Assembly (NCBI GenBank): GCA_036703985.1 | Contig: DATNQN010000001.1 | Location: forward strand, 1-64,000 | Direction: 5' to 3' | Source: Leptolyngbyaceae cyanobacterium | GTDB taxonomy: Bacteria > Cyanobacteriota > Cyanobacteriia > Cyanobacteriales > Aerosakkonemataceae | Length of the DNA stretch: 64,000 nt | Part shown: positions 18,689 through 29,270 of the stretch, piece by piece | Position numbering within the stretch: the stretch's first letter is position 1 | Layout of the letters: each line of letters opens with the position of its first letter | Notes under the pieces: generated by a model | Told to the model about the DNA's origin: nothing | What the model saw: the letters and a program-made list of their open reading frames with translations, nothing else | Database searches by the model: none | Translations under genes and position numbers: made by a program

Positions 18689-19270
18689 ATGCTGACTTCC
18701 ACAGATTTTAGCGGCTTAATAAATGAGCGATTTTTCCGTAATTTTTTACCTATTCCTGCTAATAGTACTTTAAATTTGGGGGAAATTACTCCAGCTTTTG
18801 AATTGCCGGACGTTACTCACAAACGTCCGGTTAGCTTATCTGATTACAGAGGAAAACAGCCTGTTATATTAGCTTTTACGCGCATCTTTACTGAAAAACA
18901 ATATTGTCCGTTTTGTTATCCCCACATTAAAGCAATGAAGGAAAATTACGAGCAATTTACGAATCTGGGGGCAGAAATTTTAATGATTACCAGTACCGAT
19001 AAAGAACAGAGCGAAAAAGTCGTGCAAGATTTAGGTTTAAAAATGCCTTTATTGAGCGATTCCAGGTGTTTACTTTTTCGTAATTATGGAGTAGGACAAG
19101 CTTTGGGTGCGCCTTTGCCAGCACAGTTTGTATTAGACAAAGAAGGAAAACTCATTTTCAAACATTTATTTTCCTTTCTCGATTCTAATGCTTCTGTGGA
19201 TAGATTGCTAAAAGTATTGCAGAAGAATTCAGAAGTTAGAATTCAGGAGTCAGAATTCAGCATTGGGTGA
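18689..19270 (+). CDS. Peroxiredoxin-like (AhpC/TSA) protein with YCPFC motif
   Basis: 193 residues. It has a thioredoxin-like fold (FELPDVTHKRPVSLSDYRGK, ILAFTRIFTEKQYCPFCYPH, FVLDKEGKLIFKH). The active-site region carries a CxxC pair rather than the typical VCPTE signature. It is probably a peroxiredoxin-like or thiol-disulfide protein, perhaps acting with the upstream 2-Cys enzyme. The last ten or so residues (EVRIQESEFSIG) are coded by the dispersed GAATTCAGGAGTCAGAATTCAG repeat, so the original C-terminus is probably near residue 181. Confidence 0.8.
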   Translation: MLTSTDFSGLINERFFRNFLPIPANSTLNLGEITPAFELPDVTHKRPVSLSDYRGKQPVILAFTRIFTEKQYCPFCYPHIKAMKENYEQFTNLGAEILMITSTDKEQSEKVVQDLGLKMPLLSDSRCLLFRNYGVGQALGAPLPAQFVLDKEGKLIFKHLFSFLDSNASVDRLLKVLQKNSEVRIQESEFSIG

Positions 19271-19360
19271 TTCGAGCTAATCCAAGTATGGTTTGTAGTA
19301 AGGACTTTAGTCCTTAGCTGATAGCTGTGGGAGGACTGAAGTCCTCACTACAAACCATCT

Positions 19361-20383
19361 TTATAATTTCACTTGTTTTAAATTGCTACGGGGATTGAAG
19401 GTGCGGGCGGTACGGATTTTTTCGTAATATTCCCGTTCGGTGGATGTGAGGTCTTTTGGCGGCACGATCGAAATTTTCACCATTTGATCGCCGCGTCCGG
19501 TTTTGGGGTTTGGCCATCCTTTGCCCCGCAGTCGCAGGGATTGACCAGAACGAACTCCCGCCGGAACGTTGACAGTTACGGAACCATCGGGAGTAGGAAC
19601 TTCTACTTGGGTTCCCAAGACGGCTTCATCTGGGGTGATTGGCACTTCACAAACCAGGTTGTCTCCTTCAAAGTGGAAGAAGTTGTGAGATGAAAGCTCG
19701 ACTGTTAAGTATAGATCCCCTCTTTGGTGAGAGTAGGGATTTACAGAACCTTTTCCTTTTAAGCGAATGCGACTACCGGGTTTGGCTCCGGGAGGAATAC
19801 GGGCATCCACGACTTCCGTGCCTAAATCTAAACGTTTTTGAGTGCCGTGAAATGCTTCTGAGAAGGTGAGAGTGATGGTTGCTTCCCGATCCGCTCCTGT
19901 TGATGCGGTTTGGTTTTCAAAGCCTTGGAAACCATTATAGCCGCCAAATCCAGTTGGGCCTCCGGTGCTGGTACGGTAGGAGTAAGAGCGACCTGCGGAA
20001 CGACCCGGACTAGGGCCAGCACCAGGGCCACCCATGCGGCCTAGCAATTCGTTGATAAATTCATCAAAACTACCGTATTGGCTGAAATCGAAGCCGTTAA
20101 CGTCGAAGCCTGCACTACCCGCACCACCAGAAGGCCATCCTTGGCCGGCTTGTTTCCAGTATTGGCCAAATTGGTCGTATTTTTTGCGTTTATCGGCGTC
20201 TGACAACACTTCGTAAGCTTCGGTTACTTCTTTGAAGCGAGCTTCGGCTTCTTTGTTGCCAGGGTTCATATCGGGGTGATATTTGCGTGCTAATCGGCGA
20301 TAAACTTTTTTAATTTCGTCAGCACTAGCGCTTTTGTTCACCCCCAAAACGGCATAATAGTCTTTGAAATCGGTGGCAGGCAT
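19361..20383 (-). CDS. DnaJ-family co-chaperone, CbpA-like (no zinc finger)
   Basis: 340 residues. The N-terminal J domain has the HPD motif in [11 protein letters not shown] Gly/Phe/Ser-rich linker (residues about 80-160) follows, then the two C-terminal substrate-binding beta domains ([35 protein letters not shown]). The Cys-rich zinc domain of classical DnaJ is absent, so this is a type II (CbpA/DnaJ2-like) protein that should stimulate a DnaK ATPase. No dnaK or grpE is adjacent. Confidence 0.9.
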   Translation of the reverse strand: MPATDFKDYYAVLGVNKSASADEIKKVYRRLARKYHPDMNPGNKEAEARFKEVTEAYEVLSDADKRKKYDQFGQYWKQAGQGWPSGGAGSAGFDVNGFDFSQYGSFDEFINELLGRMGGPGAGPSPGRSAGRSYSYRTSTGGPTGFGGYNGFQGFENQTASTGADREATITLTFSEAFHGTQKRLDLGTEVVDARIPPGAKPGSRIRLKGKGSVNPYSHQRGDLYLTVELSSHNFFHFEGDNLVCEVPITPDEAVLGTQVEVPTPDGSVTVNVPAGVRSGQSLRLRGKGWPNPKTGRGDQMVKISIVPPKDLTSTEREYYEKIRTARTFNPRSNLKQVKL

Positions 20384-20482
20384 TAAGGGATCTCCTATAA
20401 GTTAAAAGTTTCGATTTATATATTTTTGACGATGGAATTCTATATAGCTGGATTAACCCACTCTATTCTGATTTTTAGGCTA

Positions 20483-21028
20483 TCAAATCTGCAAGTTCGG
20501 TTCGGTTCGGTTATTGCTCTCTAGGGCGATCGCAATTTCCGTACTTGGTAAACCGGGGTAAAAACGAATCAAGCGATCGAGCCCATCTTCTAGGCTGGGA
20601 GGAGCATCGCGAAGTCTGCGGTGCATCCGAAAGATTACCTCATCGGGTACTTGACGCTGGCGGCGACGATTACGTGCTAAACAAAGCCAAACTGGTATAT
20701 CTAACCACAAGCCAGTGATGTGGGTGAAGCCTGTTTCGCGAGCGAGGGCGAGGGCTTCTTTTCGTTGCTGGCGTGCGGCATTAGTAGCATCGTAAATAGC
20801 TTCTTTGGCTTCTTTTCGATCGATTTGGCAAACAGCTTGCCGAAATTCTCTTTCTACTTGTCGCCAAACTAACAGCCAAGCTCCCTGAGTTGCCTCATCA
20901 CCAAATAGTTGAGCGCGAATCGCATCTGTGGAAATGAGCAGACGTGATGGAGATTCTAGCACTAGTTGTTTGGCTAGAGATGATTTACCACTGCCGGGAA
21001 GTCCGATTAATAGAATTAGTTGAGCCAA
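20483..21028 (-). CDS. P-loop kinase-like ATPase (AAA_33 / zeta-toxin-like fold)
   Basis: 181 residues, apparently from a TTG start. The Walker A motif is near the N-terminus (LILLIGLPGSGKSSLAKQL). YDATNAARQQRKEALALAR and LARNRRRQRQVPDEVI resemble the lid and ribose-binding parts of polynucleotide-kinase-like P-loop proteins. These are small predicted kinases of unknown substrate. No adjacent antitoxin-like gene supports a toxin role. Lies between dnaJ-like and glgC on the same strand, with repeat spacers either side. Confidence 0.75.
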   Translation of the reverse strand: MAQLILLIGLPGSGKSSLAKQLVLESPSRLLISTDAIRAQLFGDEATQGAWLLVWRQVEREFRQAVCQIDRKEAKEAIYDATNAARQQRKEALALARETGFTHITGLWLDIPVWLCLARNRRRQRQVPDEVIFRMHRRLRDAPPSLEDGLDRLIRFYPGLPSTEIAIALESNNRTEPNLQI

Positions 21029-21068
21029 TCGATTTTAGATTTTAGATTTTGGATTGACCTCACAAATA

Positions 21069-21134
21069 TAATCATTAGTCATTAGCCAACAAATACTGAC
21101 TAATGACTAATGACTAATGACTGATGACTGACGA
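21069..21134. repeat. TAATGACTAATGAC direct repeats
   Basis: Tandem and overlapping copies of TAATGACTAATGAC with a mirrored CATTAGTCATTAG segment separate glgC from the kinase gene. Same family as 2046-2098. No gene supported. Confidence 0.75.
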
Positions 21135-22424
21135 TTAAATCACAGTTTTGTCGGGAATGATGGCATTTTTCAGGACTACTACAATACCGCTACGGATGTA
21201 GAATCCTTCTTTTTCCCGATCGGCTTCTTGAACATGGTCTTTGTTGATAATTTGAACTTCGCAGCCGATGCGAGCGTTTTTATCAATGATGGCACGACGG
21301 ATGGTGGAGTTAGCACCGATCCCCAAGGAAACTTGTCCTTGATCGCAATTGGATTGCCGTTCGCTGAATGGTTCGTAGAAGTCTGAACCCATCAACAAGG
21401 AATCTTCTACTACACAGCCTGCTTCGACGCGGGTTCGCACTCCTAATACGGAGTGTTCGATGCGGCATTCTTTGAGAATACAGCCTTCTCCAATCATCGA
21501 TTCAGTTACTTTACAATCCAACAATTTAGTTGGTGGTAAATAACGGGCACGAGTATAGATGGGGGCGTTTTCGTCGTAGAAGCTAAAAGGCGGTTTGGGT
21601 TGCCGCGTCAGGGCTAAGTTAGCATCGTAGAATGCTTCGATCGTTCCGATATCTTCCCAGTAACCCCCAAATAGATAGGCTTGGACGTTATGATCTTTTG
21701 ACGATGCGGGAATGATCTCTTTACCAAAATCCGTCCGTTCTGGTGCGTCTTTGAGTAACCGAATCAGCACGTCTTTTTTAAAGATATAAATGCCCATTGA
21801 CGCAATGTAGGGCATTTTTTTGGCTTCTTCAGGGGTTAAGCCCAAAACGGTGGTATCCACCTGCATTTGTTTGAGGGCGTCGCCTTTGGGTTTTTCGCTG
21901 AAGTCAACTACCCTACCTTTGTCATCGATTTTCATCAAGCCAAAGTCCGAGGCGCGTTTCTCATCCATCGGTACGACGGAGATGGTGATATCTGCCTTAG
22001 TTTCCCGGTGACGTTGCAAGAATTGCCGATAGTCCATCCGATAAAGGTGATCTCCTGAGAGAATGAGAAATTCATCCGCATCCCACTCTTCCATCAGCCA
22101 CAGATACTGGCGCACCGCATCAGCAGTACCCTGGAACCAATTGGGGTTTTCGGGGGTTTGCTGGGCGGCTAGTACCTCAACGAAGCCCTCCGTGAAGCCT
22201 GCAAAGTTGTAGGCACGGGCAATATGGCGATTGAGGGAAGCTGAGTTAAATTGCGTCAGAACGTAGATTTTGAAGATTTCTGAGTTAATGCAGTTACTCA
22301 CTGGGATATCGATTAGGCGATATTTCCCTGCCAGAGGAACTGCTGGTTTGGCGCGTAGCTTTGTTAACGGATAAAGCCGGGTACCCGCGCCACCACCAAG
22401 AATAACGGCTAGAACGTTTTTCAC
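21135..22424 (-). CDS. glgC: Glucose-1-phosphate adenylyltransferase (ADP-glucose pyrophosphorylase)
   Basis: 429 residues, the usual length. It has the nucleotidyltransferase start [19 protein letters not shown], the [18 protein letters not shown] block, the glucose-1-phosphate loop ([20 protein letters not shown]) and a C-terminal left-handed beta-helix with [12 protein letters not shown] and [13 protein letters not shown], where 3-phosphoglycerate activates cyanobacterial enzymes. It makes ADP-glucose from ATP and glucose-1-phosphate, the committed step of glycogen synthesis. The 5' flank holds a GGATGGG minisatellite. Confidence 0.95.
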   Translation of the reverse strand: MKNVLAVILGGGAGTRLYPLTKLRAKPAVPLAGKYRLIDIPVSNCINSEIFKIYVLTQFNSASLNRHIARAYNFAGFTEGFVEVLAAQQTPENPNWFQGTADAVRQYLWLMEEWDADEFLILSGDHLYRMDYRQFLQRHRETKADITISVVPMDEKRASDFGLMKIDDKGRVVDFSEKPKGDALKQMQVDTTVLGLTPEEAKKMPYIASMGIYIFKKDVLIRLLKDAPERTDFGKEIIPASSKDHNVQAYLFGGYWEDIGTIEAFYDANLALTRQPKPPFSFYDENAPIYTRARYLPPTKLLDCKVTESMIGEGCILKECRIEHSVLGVRTRVEAGCVVEDSLLMGSDFYEPFSERQSNCDQGQVSLGIGANSTIRRAIIDKNARIGCEVQIINKDHVQEADREKEGFYIRSGIVVVLKNAIIPDKTVI

Positions 22425-22534
22425 AAATGACCTCTCAACTGCCGATTGTTCCCAAGTCCAGTGTCGGACTGTGTGGGATTGTTTGCAAGAGGTTGAGGTA
22501 GGAAGTGGGAGATTTTTTGGTTCTACCCACAGAA

Positions 22535-22566
22535 AGATGGGGGGTGGGGGGATGGGAGGTGGGGTG
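22535..22566. repeat. GGATGGGG minisatellite (dispersed copy)
   Basis: G-rich run of GGGGGGATGGGAGGTGGGG ending GGGGTGAATAG, between glgC and the helicase-like gene. The same sequence, in the other orientation or strand, sits inside the debranching-type enzyme gene (16886-16928) and mutM (46529-46573). Confidence 0.75.
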
Positions 22567-22604
22567 AATAGGAGAATAGAGGGCGAAGATAATGCGATCG
22601 CAGT

Positions 22605-25600
22605 CTATTCTCTAGAAAGAATTAAATTCAGTACATTCAATTCATTGGAAGTCAACAAATATTTGTCGGTAAATATCTTTTCTCTCATTTCTTCTAAACT
22701 GTAGCTGCTAAAAACTACAAAGGGAAAATCTCGATATTTATAACCAATGGGTAGGGTTTTATCAGCTGGATAGAGGTGATGAACATAGGTGGCGAGAATA
22801 TCTCGAAATCTTTCATCTTCTGGTTCTTCTGGCGCATCAGCGAAATATTTACTCATTGCTTCGCCACTAATAAATGTAAATAACGGCAAAGCATAATATT
22901 GGTCGATTCGCTGGCTGTTTTGTTCTAAGAATTGGGTTTTATCTTGGCAGTCCTGAAGCTTTTTCCATAATTCGATCGCATTTTTGATACTTGATCGCAA
23001 ACTTCCCGGATAATCGGGATTGAGGCTAATTGCTCGCATCTTATTCAAAAGTTCATCATTAGCACAGCTTAGGATTTCTATCAAGCGCATTTCGTAAGTT
23101 TCTTGCAGTTTTTGTTCCCCCATTGGCACAACTAGCAAACTGCCTGTAATATGACCTTGTTCTAGGTTGCCAAGTTTTAGTAAACCATCAAATCCATTTG
23201 CCAAGATTTTAGAGAACTTAGTATTAAAAATTTCTCTCAATTCTAAATAAGAAAACCGATCGACCAGCGAATTTTTATTAGTTAACACAAATTCCGCTCG
23301 ACTTAATAATTGTTCTAAACTTGTATAAACTTCTAGTAAAAGCTTTTGATGGGGACGCCTGCGATGTTCGTTTTTTAAATCTTTAATTAGATTAGCCATT
23401 TTGCCGCTAAATGATTGACCCGCCGCCGATACGGATTTGCCACCGATGGGAATCATCATGAATTTATCTAGACCAAGTTCTCCATAACCTTTAATTCTGG
23501 TCATGATGGAAGTTTTTAGAATTAGCAGAATATTGAGTAAATTGATGGCACTTTCTCTTAAAGAAAGTTGTTTATCATCGGCGTAATAGATAGCGCGATC
23601 GCATAAGTAAAAAATCAGTTCTTTGGCAGTATCATCCAAAGTTTTCACTTCACCATTTTCTACATACAAACCTCTTCCTCTATAAATCACTTGCACGATT
23701 TCCATTAGGTTACTTTCTACCCGAAAGCGGGGAATTTCAACTAGGATATGTTTCGCTTTGGGAAAAGATAAACCGCGACTGGCGGAAGAAGTCATAAAAA
23801 CGATTTTTACTTTATTTTTGTGTTGTTCGATTTCTTTTTTATCGGTATCAGATAGGTTGGCATGGATTTCCAAATAATCTTGATTTTTGGTAAATTCACC
23901 CCAATATTGTCTAATTTTTTCGATTAACTCTTGCAATTTCCTCTTATCTTGCACGTAAACCAGAATTTGGCCTGAGTTTGGTTGCGATCGCAAATCATTT
24001 ATATCAGCGATAATTTGCGATCTAACGGTATTTTTTAGATTATCTCTTTGGTTAGCTAAAATTTCTTCGTCAAATTTGATTGACTCGACAAATACCCGAT
24101 AAGTAATAGCCAAATTACTTGCAGGATAAGAATTGGCGTTGATAGCAATTGCTGAAGAATACTTAAACTTAAATTCCTGCATTGCTAAGGAATCAATTGA
24201 CTCAGACAAGACACGCCTGAAGAATATTTTATCTGGTTCCGGTGAAGTTTCCGATAAATGTTGTTCGATGGCGTTTTTATCAACTATTGAGGCATCTGCT
24301 ACAATTATTTTGGTGTTAAAACCATGTTTTGCATCTGTCAATTGATAATTTCTTAAAATACTGCTGATTTCGTTTAAAAATTCAACCCCACTTCCATCAC
24401 CCGTAATTTCATCTATCATGATGAACAAGTGCTTGATGCGGCGAGATATTTTTTGCATTTCTGTTGAAATAACCTTTCCTTCGCGCTTGTTATAAGCACT
24501 TTTAAAAATGTTGGCAAAATGACTTAGAGTATTAGCACCATTGGGGTTGATCCGCAAAGACTGGATACAAGCGGTAGCGACAAGATGATTTGATATTTCA
24601 TGATTGATAACGGTGTAGATTCCTTCACACAGGGTAGATAAAACACCCCTGTTTCGATGGTTATTAGCGCGAATGCGATCGTCTGTGATGCGCTTGATTG
24701 CTTGCTGGCGCGATGTAGTACGCTGATTTTCTTGATTGGCGGCGAGAAAAGAGACACCGTTTTGGGTAAAGTCTGTTTGATATTTATTGGAGAAAAAATT
24801 GACGACGCAGAGGGGAAAGTTATCTTCAATCAGTTGGGAATTAGTGTTAATGCAGAATAAGCGATCGTCAAACAGTTTATTAGTGTCAAAATTGCGGAAT
24901 TTCTCAATAATATCCAAGTTTACTTGTTTCCGGGGACTGACGTAGAAAAATAAAAAACCTTCGCTGATATGTGCTTTGAGAAACTCAACTATAGCGGTAG
25001 TCTTGCCAATGCCGGGATTACCTGTTAAAAATATATAAATATGTTGAGAATTGAGCGCTTTTGTAATTAATTCCGCGTGAGATTGTCGCAATTCCAAAGT
25101 AGAACTAAAATTATTAATCTGTTCGGTATGAGAGATAACTGATGTGGTATCACTGCTAATTTCTAGCAACTTTTTGACAAACTTCCTGCCATCAGCAAAG
25201 CTGCGACTAGCATTTCGTTGAATGATGTCTAAAACTTGTTCTCGCGCTTGATTGATTTCCTGTTCTTTCGATTCTTTGTGATAAATTTGGGAACAGGTTG
25301 CTAGTACTTGGATGTTTTGGGGACGCAGGGAGATGGTACTGATCGATCGATCGCTATATCCAACTACATTAAATACTAACTTTGTATCATCTTTTAAAAT
25401 ATCGGTTTCCCGCAAAAATCGATAAAAACTATCAGCATAAGAACCAGCTTGAATTAACTTGGCGCTTTCTTTATCTTCTCGTTTAAAAGCCGTAAAGTAA
25501 CGAGTTAAATTATCAGAAAAATCGAAACCCAATTCATCGGTAGCACCAGTATCGATCCGCAACTTAGCAAAAACGCTCTTAGATTTCAAATAACTAATTT

Positions 25601-26222
25601 CCCGCATCAACAAACGCCGCTGATTTTGCAATTGATTATCTTCTAAAGTTAGTAAATCTTTAGCAGTTTTGACAGAAAATATAGATAAATCAACCGCTAG
25701 GATACGCCACTGCTGACGGTAGCGCAACAACATCAAAGTATCTGCTTTGAGAAACTCCCCTTTTTGTTTGTACTGGCGAATGTAGCGATCGAAATTATTT
25801 GGATTGAGAAATCGATCGAGTTGGGACAATAACTCTTTATATTCTTGTTGTTCATCTTTAGGATAAGTATGGATGCTGTTTTCGTTGGTAAAACTGGATT
25901 GGTAGTACAAAATTTCGATACTTCCTGTTTTGCGACTACTCCATCCAGTAGATTTGATGTATTCACCAAAAAAATTTAGTCCAGATAAAAATCCCTTTTC
26001 CAGTAGGAATAAACACCATTTTTCGATATTTTGGATATTCTCTTGACTGATGATTTCCTCGGCGTCTAGGATGCGTTTGAGAATAAAAGGAAATTGCAAC
26101 CGACGTAAATCTTGTTGATATAATTCTCCAAAGTTGTGCTGGAGTTGGTGCTGTTGGATGTACGCGAGGATACCGATATTAAACCCAACTTCAAATAAGC
26201 GTCCCAGTTTTTCTGCAATCAT
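22605..26222 (-). CDS. Large SF2-helicase-like ATPase of unknown system
   Basis: 1205 residues, ATG at 26222, 14 bases after the stop of the 993-aa gene: almost certainly one operon. Residues about 385-870 form a helicase-like core: Walker A FLTGNPGIGKTTAIVEF near 400, a Walker B-type LFIMIDEITGDGSG near 603, motif IV-like QILVYVQDKRKLQEL, motif V-like VFMTSSASRGLSFPKAKHI near 809 and motif VI-like EIVQVIYRGRG near 847. The A-to-B spacing (about 200 residues) is unusually long, implying an insertion. N-terminal 380 and C-terminal 335 residues match nothing I recognise. Probably a nucleic-acid translocase; a defence role is inference from architecture only. Confidence 0.7.
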   Translation of the reverse strand: MIAEKLGRLFEVGFNIGILAYIQQHQLQHNFGELYQQDLRRLQFPFILKRILDAEEIISQENIQNIEKWCLFLLEKGFLSGLNFFGEYIKSTGWSSRKTGSIEILYYQSSFTNENSIHTYPKDEQQEYKELLSQLDRFLNPNNFDRYIRQYKQKGEFLKADTLMLLRYRQQWRILAVDLSIFSVKTAKDLLTLEDNQLQNQRRLLMREISYLKSKSVFAKLRIDTGATDELGFDFSDNLTRYFTAFKREDKESAKLIQAGSYADSFYRFLRETDILKDDTKLVFNVVGYSDRSISTISLRPQNIQVLATCSQIYHKESKEQEINQAREQVLDIIQRNASRSFADGRKFVKKLLEISSDTTSVISHTEQINNFSSTLELRQSHAELITKALNSQHIYIFLTGNPGIGKTTAIVEFLKAHISEGFLFFYVSPRKQVNLDIIEKFRNFDTNKLFDDRLFCINTNSQLIEDNFPLCVVNFFSNKYQTDFTQNGVSFLAANQENQRTTSRQQAIKRITDDRIRANNHRNRGVLSTLCEGIYTVINHEISNHLVATACIQSLRINPNGANTLSHFANIFKSAYNKREGKVISTEMQKISRRIKHLFIMIDEITGDGSGVEFLNEISSILRNYQLTDAKHGFNTKIIVADASIVDKNAIEQHLSETSPEPDKIFFRRVLSESIDSLAMQEFKFKYSSAIAINANSYPASNLAITYRVFVESIKFDEEILANQRDNLKNTVRSQIIADINDLRSQPNSGQILVYVQDKRKLQELIEKIRQYWGEFTKNQDYLEIHANLSDTDKKEIEQHKNKVKIVFMTSSASRGLSFPKAKHILVEIPRFRVESNLMEIVQVIYRGRGLYVENGEVKTLDDTAKELIFYLCDRAIYYADDKQLSLRESAINLLNILLILKTSIMTRIKGYGELGLDKFMMIPIGGKSVSAAGQSFSGKMANLIKDLKNEHRRRPHQKLLLEVYTSLEQLLSRAEFVLTNKNSLVDRFSYLELREIFNTKFSKILANGFDGLLKLGNLEQGHITGSLLVVPMGEQKLQETYEMRLIEILSCANDELLNKMRAISLNPDYPGSLRSSIKNAIELWKKLQDCQDKTQFLEQNSQRIDQYYALPLFTFISGEAMSKYFADAPEEPEDERFRDILATYVHHLYPADKTLPIGYKYRDFPFVVFSSYSLEEMREKIFTDKYLLTSNELNVLNLILSRE

Positions 26223-26236
26223 GATTGTTTGTCTTA

Positions 26237-29218
26237 TTACTGTGCGTTAAGAACACTATTTACTCTGGTTAAAAATGCCAATGAGTTAAAATCAATTCGT
26301 CCGTTCATGTGATTAAACAACGATAATTTACTAAACGCTTCCTCACCAATCATATTTTCATAAGGATCGAGCTTTAAACTGATACTGCTATCTTTTTCAA
26401 AGCGGGAAAAATGAAACAGCGTGAGGTATTGGAGTAAGTCATTTTTCAGGATGCTGTCATCGTTAATTAAATTTTGCCGAATATATTGGTCGTCCAGAAC
26501 ACCGGGATAAATACTTAATAAAGTGGTATAAGAAATGACACCGTTGTAAAAGCGATCGTCTCCGTGACCGACGGTAATTCCATTAAATAAATTGAAAAAT
26601 ACAACTGCTTGCTGTTTAGGATCTTCTGCAACGTTAGTTAACTGAGTTGTATCCTGAATGTAAAACGAACTTGATTTAAAAGATTTAGCTTTTCGCACGT
26701 AATATTTATCGAAAAATACCGGATATATTTTGATATCGCTTTTCCCTTCTTTTAAATTTTCGATTAATTGCGGCGACATGAAATATAGTCGATCGTTATC
26801 TTCTGATTGGGTGATATTCAGATTACTAGTGTAAGGTGCTTGTGCGATATATAAAAAGTGACGATACCCATCTCGATAAAGATTATTTACCGTGTCGATC
26901 AGAACTGGGGGATTTCGATACAAGCGTTGATGACGATAATTATCGCCAAAAGTTTTAAGAATTTCAACCCGAATAGCAGCGTCTTTTTGACGAGTAATAC
27001 TGATAACTTCTCCAATTAAATTAAAGATGCGATTAGTACGGTTTCTGTTTCCCGTTCTGGCGTCTGTTTCTAAGCTAGAAACGATAATAATCGCTAACTT
27101 TTCTAGATTGGGGATCTCCAAAGCTTTGGAAAATCGAAACTTTTTCGGGAGTACGGAATACAGAGAACTCAACCCATTACGAATTTTGAACGAATTAGGA
27201 TTATGAATCCGAAAACCTTGGGAACTAGCTTGATGTTTCTCGTTAATTAAATGGCACAAAACCTTAGAAAGATGTGCCATAAATTTTTCGGAAGGTGAAG
27301 GATTTTTGGTGGTTCCTTGATGTAGTCGCACCATCGGAATAAACAAATTATCTGCCGCTTTATCCAGCAGTATTTTTAGGCAAATGAAAGCTAGCAATGA
27401 GTAGGTAAAGCGATAAACAAAAGCTTGGTTATCAGGATATCCGCCTTTTTCATCTAGTCGTCGGTTGTTGTAACGAAACAAGAGTAATTTATTTTGACTG
27501 AACCGATCTTTGTAAATTTTCATGCAGGTTTCGGGAATCCACATCACTGGTAAAGCATTGATACTTTGGATGTCAAATTCCATTGTGAATTGTTGGCGTT
27601 CTTCTGTAGAAAAATAACGAATATCCTCGATTTTGATGCTGGCAGGCATTTGACAAAGAGCATTTTCATCAATGTAAGATTCATTAATGGAAATGTATCT
27701 CAAGCATTCTTTCGGATTAATTGCTAATTCTTCTTTGAAAAACATACCCTGAAACATTCTATTGGGGTCGTTTTCTAAAATGCCTCTTCTGACGCTAATT
27801 TGGATTGGATAAGTTCTGGTTTGTAAAATAGCTTGTTTGTCAACAAAACTTTTGAGGAGTTCTTTTAGATAGTTAATTTTTGTCTTGACATAATATTTTT
27901 TATATCCCTCTAAAATTTTACGGAAAAGTTCTTTTTTATCTTCCTCATTATCGCTTTTTAAGATTGGCAATACAAAAGTATCGAATGCCTGCGTTGGATT
28001 ATACTCCAATTCTGAAGTTGCGCTATAATTTTCTGATTCTGGATTGCAGCGAGAAGCAAATACGAAGAAGTATAAGAAGGCAATTTTTAATACTTTTGTG
28101 GCAAAGCTGGAATCTGTCGCCCATTTTTCTTGATGTTCTTTACTATCTGGATTAAGTAAGTTGAGATGATAATCAAAAGCTTGTTCTCCGCCGCGTGCTT
28201 CTACTCGATTACCAAATTTTAGTTTCAAGCCAAAAATAAATTTACGTTCTCCTTGTTGCTGGTCGGTACTTTCTCCTAAGTTACCAGTGACAATGGGAAT
28301 AATGGGGAGTGCGTCTAAAACTTCTGCATGGGAAAATAGCTCTTTGTAGTTAACTCTTGCTTCTCCATATTTGACATCAAAATAACTATCTGGTCGGTCT
28401 TGATTGATGTAATTTTCTATTAGTCTGAGGCGACGAATTAAGTCTTCTAAATAAAGGCGGCGCTCGTCAACAGGATCGATGTTGTCTCGAATATATTCTA
28501 AATATCTGATTTTGGCTTCTTTTTTGAGTTTGCCAAGGGTTTCTGTGTCTACAATTCGCTGGAGTCGGTAAAAGTCTGAGCGATCGTCTGCGACAATGCG
28601 ATCGAGCGCATCAAAAAAGTCTTCTCTTTCGGTTTCTGATTCGACTATAGTATCGATATGATTGGCTAATCCCTGGTGAAGTTGTTGATGAAATTGGCTG
28701 ATATTTTGTACCGAAATCTCCAGTTTGTGAAATTTCAGCAGAGAAGCGCTACCAGGACGATTAGTTTCTAAAGTAAGTTTTTGTTTTTGTAGATAGGGAG
28801 ATTCTCGGTTAAAATCGAACGATAAACCTAATTCATCTGATTTTCGATCAAAAGCTGTCAAAGGAGTAATTAAACTGGCAATAAATTCTGCAATTGATTG
28901 ATTTTCTCCCAAAGTCGATGTTAGTAAATTTGTCAAAATATTTCTAATTTCTTGAATCTGACGCGGAAAGATGTCTCGAAATCCGGGGGTAAAGTTGACG
29001 CTGGCTGAACGAACGCCGTTGATGGATGTCAGGGGATTTTGAACTGACAAAATGGCTACCTGACTGGCTACGGTGTCTATATCGATCAGTAGGCGATCGC
29101 GATTTTCAGAAAGTTGAAATATATTGTGTTTTGTTAAAGTTTGTAAAATTTTTTGTAATAAATCGCTATAGTCTAATTGGACTAGCTCGTTGTCACCCTG
29201 CTCTAAAATATTAGCCAT
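26237..29218 (-). CDS. Large protein of unknown function, first gene of the helicase operon
   Basis: 993 residues, ATG start at 29218. No domain recognised. It is rich in Asn, Ile, Lys, Phe and Arg, without signal peptide or clear membrane span, so probably cytoplasmic. Features that stand out are KLAIIIVSSLETDARTGNRN near 700, which begins with a beta strand followed by an acidic cluster, and FLYIAQAPYTSNLN near 790. These give an alternating alpha/beta pattern in the C-terminal 300 residues that could be a nuclease-like or Rossmann-like domain. Both large genes lack the GC-rich repeats seen in the neighbouring housekeeping genes. Function can only be inferred from coupling to the SF2-like ATPase. 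Confidence 0.65.
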   Translation of the reverse strand: MANILEQGDNELVQLDYSDLLQKILQTLTKHNIFQLSENRDRLLIDIDTVASQVAILSVQNPLTSINGVRSASVNFTPGFRDIFPRQIQEIRNILTNLLTSTLGENQSIAEFIASLITPLTAFDRKSDELGLSFDFNRESPYLQKQKLTLETNRPGSASLLKFHKLEISVQNISQFHQQLHQGLANHIDTIVESETEREDFFDALDRIVADDRSDFYRLQRIVDTETLGKLKKEAKIRYLEYIRDNIDPVDERRLYLEDLIRRLRLIENYINQDRPDSYFDVKYGEARVNYKELFSHAEVLDALPIIPIVTGNLGESTDQQQGERKFIFGLKLKFGNRVEARGGEQAFDYHLNLLNPDSKEHQEKWATDSSFATKVLKIAFLYFFVFASRCNPESENYSATSELEYNPTQAFDTFVLPILKSDNEEDKKELFRKILEGYKKYYVKTKINYLKELLKSFVDKQAILQTRTYPIQISVRRGILENDPNRMFQGMFFKEELAINPKECLRYISINESYIDENALCQMPASIKIEDIRYFSTEERQQFTMEFDIQSINALPVMWIPETCMKIYKDRFSQNKLLLFRYNNRRLDEKGGYPDNQAFVYRFTYSLLAFICLKILLDKAADNLFIPMVRLHQGTTKNPSPSEKFMAHLSKVLCHLINEKHQASSQGFRIHNPNSFKIRNGLSSLYSVLPKKFRFSKALEIPNLEKLAIIIVSSLETDARTGNRNRTNRIFNLIGEVISITRQKDAAIRVEILKTFGDNYRHQRLYRNPPVLIDTVNNLYRDGYRHFLYIAQAPYTSNLNITQSEDNDRLYFMSPQLIENLKEGKSDIKIYPVFFDKYYVRKAKSFKSSSFYIQDTTQLTNVAEDPKQQAVVFFNLFNGITVGHGDDRFYNGVISYTTLLSIYPGVLDDQYIRQNLINDDSILKNDLLQYLTLFHFSRFEKDSSISLKLDPYENMIGEEAFSKLSLFNHMNGRIDFNSLAFLTRVNSVLNAQ

Positions 29219-29270
29219 TTAGTTTAGTTTGATTGTTTTTTTTTATTCAATCACTAAATAGAACAGCTAG

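Noticed and set aside
20483..21028. Zeta-type toxin
   Set aside because: The P-loop kinase fold is similar, but there is no adjacent epsilon-like antitoxin and the gene lies among housekeeping genes.
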